From Porticoccus sp964608185 (GTDB taxonomy: Bacteria > Pseudomonadota > Gammaproteobacteria > Pseudomonadales > Porticoccaceae): a stretch of 6,704 nucleotides of DNA. The stretch's first letter is position 1; the number at the start of each line of letters is the position of its first letter. The notes below the pieces were generated by a model. It did not search any database and had not been told where the DNA came from. It was given only the letters and a program-made list of their open reading frames with translations. The DNA lies in assembly GCA_964608185.1 (NCBI GenBank), contig CAZSMR010000046.1, positions 1 through 6,704 of the forward strand, written 5' to 3'. Both the position numbers and the translations under genes were made by a program. Shown one piece after another: positions 6,647-6,704 of this stretch.

Positions 6647-6704
6647 TATTCCCACTCAATTGTGGCTGGAGGCTTACTAGAAATATCATAAGATACTCTA
6701 GATA
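6646..6704 (-). CDS. guaA: GMP synthase (glutamine-hydrolysing), C-terminal end only
   Basis: Only the last 18 codons and the stop are in the window, reading SRVSYDISSKPPATIEWE. This closely matches the conserved C-terminus of GuaA (E. coli ends RVVYDISGKPPATIEWE), which lies in the dimerisation domain. GuaA converts XMP to GMP with ATP and glutamine in the cytosol, the last step of guanine nucleotide synthesis. The stop TAA (6648-6646) overlaps the next gene's ATG by one base. The catalytic domains, the promoter and any partner guaB lie outside the window to the right. The identity is secure because this C-terminal motif is highly conserved, despite the short length. Confidence 0.93.
   Translation of the reverse strand, partial: SRVSYDISSKPPATIEWE

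Noticed and set aside
1..6704. Mobile element, CRISPR array, tRNA gene, defence or toxin-antitoxin system
   Set aside because: I saw no transposase, repeat-spacer pattern, tRNA-like cloverleaf or defence domain. All coding capacity is used by the six genes listed.

Overview
The window is a tightly packed, AT-rich stretch of bacterial chromosome in which every recognisable gene lies on the minus strand. In transcription order (right to left) they are: the last codons of guaA (GMP synthase), a 65-residue CPXCG-type cysteine-rich protein, a sodium-coupled acidic amino acid/dicarboxylate symporter (DAACS family), a membrane-bound YbcI/DUF457-type putative metal-dependent hydrolase, tadA (tRNA adenosine deaminase), and a nearly complete purL (FGAM synthase) that runs off the left edge. 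The long single-chain PurL, close in sequence and length to the enterobacterial enzyme, and the guaA...tadA...purL neighbourhood point to a gammaproteobacterium. The AT-rich composition would suit a marine or otherwise low-GC lineage, but the window does not fix the genus.

Layout. 6646-6704 is the C-terminal tail of GuaA. Its stop overlaps the next start as TAATG. 6449-6646 is the CPXCG protein, followed after one base by the symporter (5137-6447). The symporter's stop overlaps the start of the DUF457 gene, again as TAATG (4133-5137). A 65-bp AT-rich gap leads to tadA (3591-4067). A 137-bp gap with a candidate sigma-70 promoter, a CTAG-rich palindrome and short direct repeats precedes purL (1-3453, its last ~145 codons outside the window). 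No stretch longer than 140 bases lacks a gene.

How the genes fit together. GuaA and PurL are both glutamine amidotransferases of purine synthesis: each consumes glutamine and releases glutamate. An acidic amino acid importer between them could be metabolically linked, but this rests on position alone. TadA makes inosine at the wobble position of tRNA-Arg(ACG) and is a long-standing neighbour of purL in gammaproteobacteria. The CPXCG and DUF457 proteins have no established function.

The window looks like a mostly ordinary housekeeping region. I see no mobile element, CRISPR array, RNA gene, toxin-antitoxin pair or defence system. The points worth a second look are the insertion of three poorly linked genes between guaA and tadA, the absence of mltF between tadA and purL, an Asp-to-Asn change at a predicted cation-site motif of the symporter, a degenerate CPXCG motif, and the structured purL leader.
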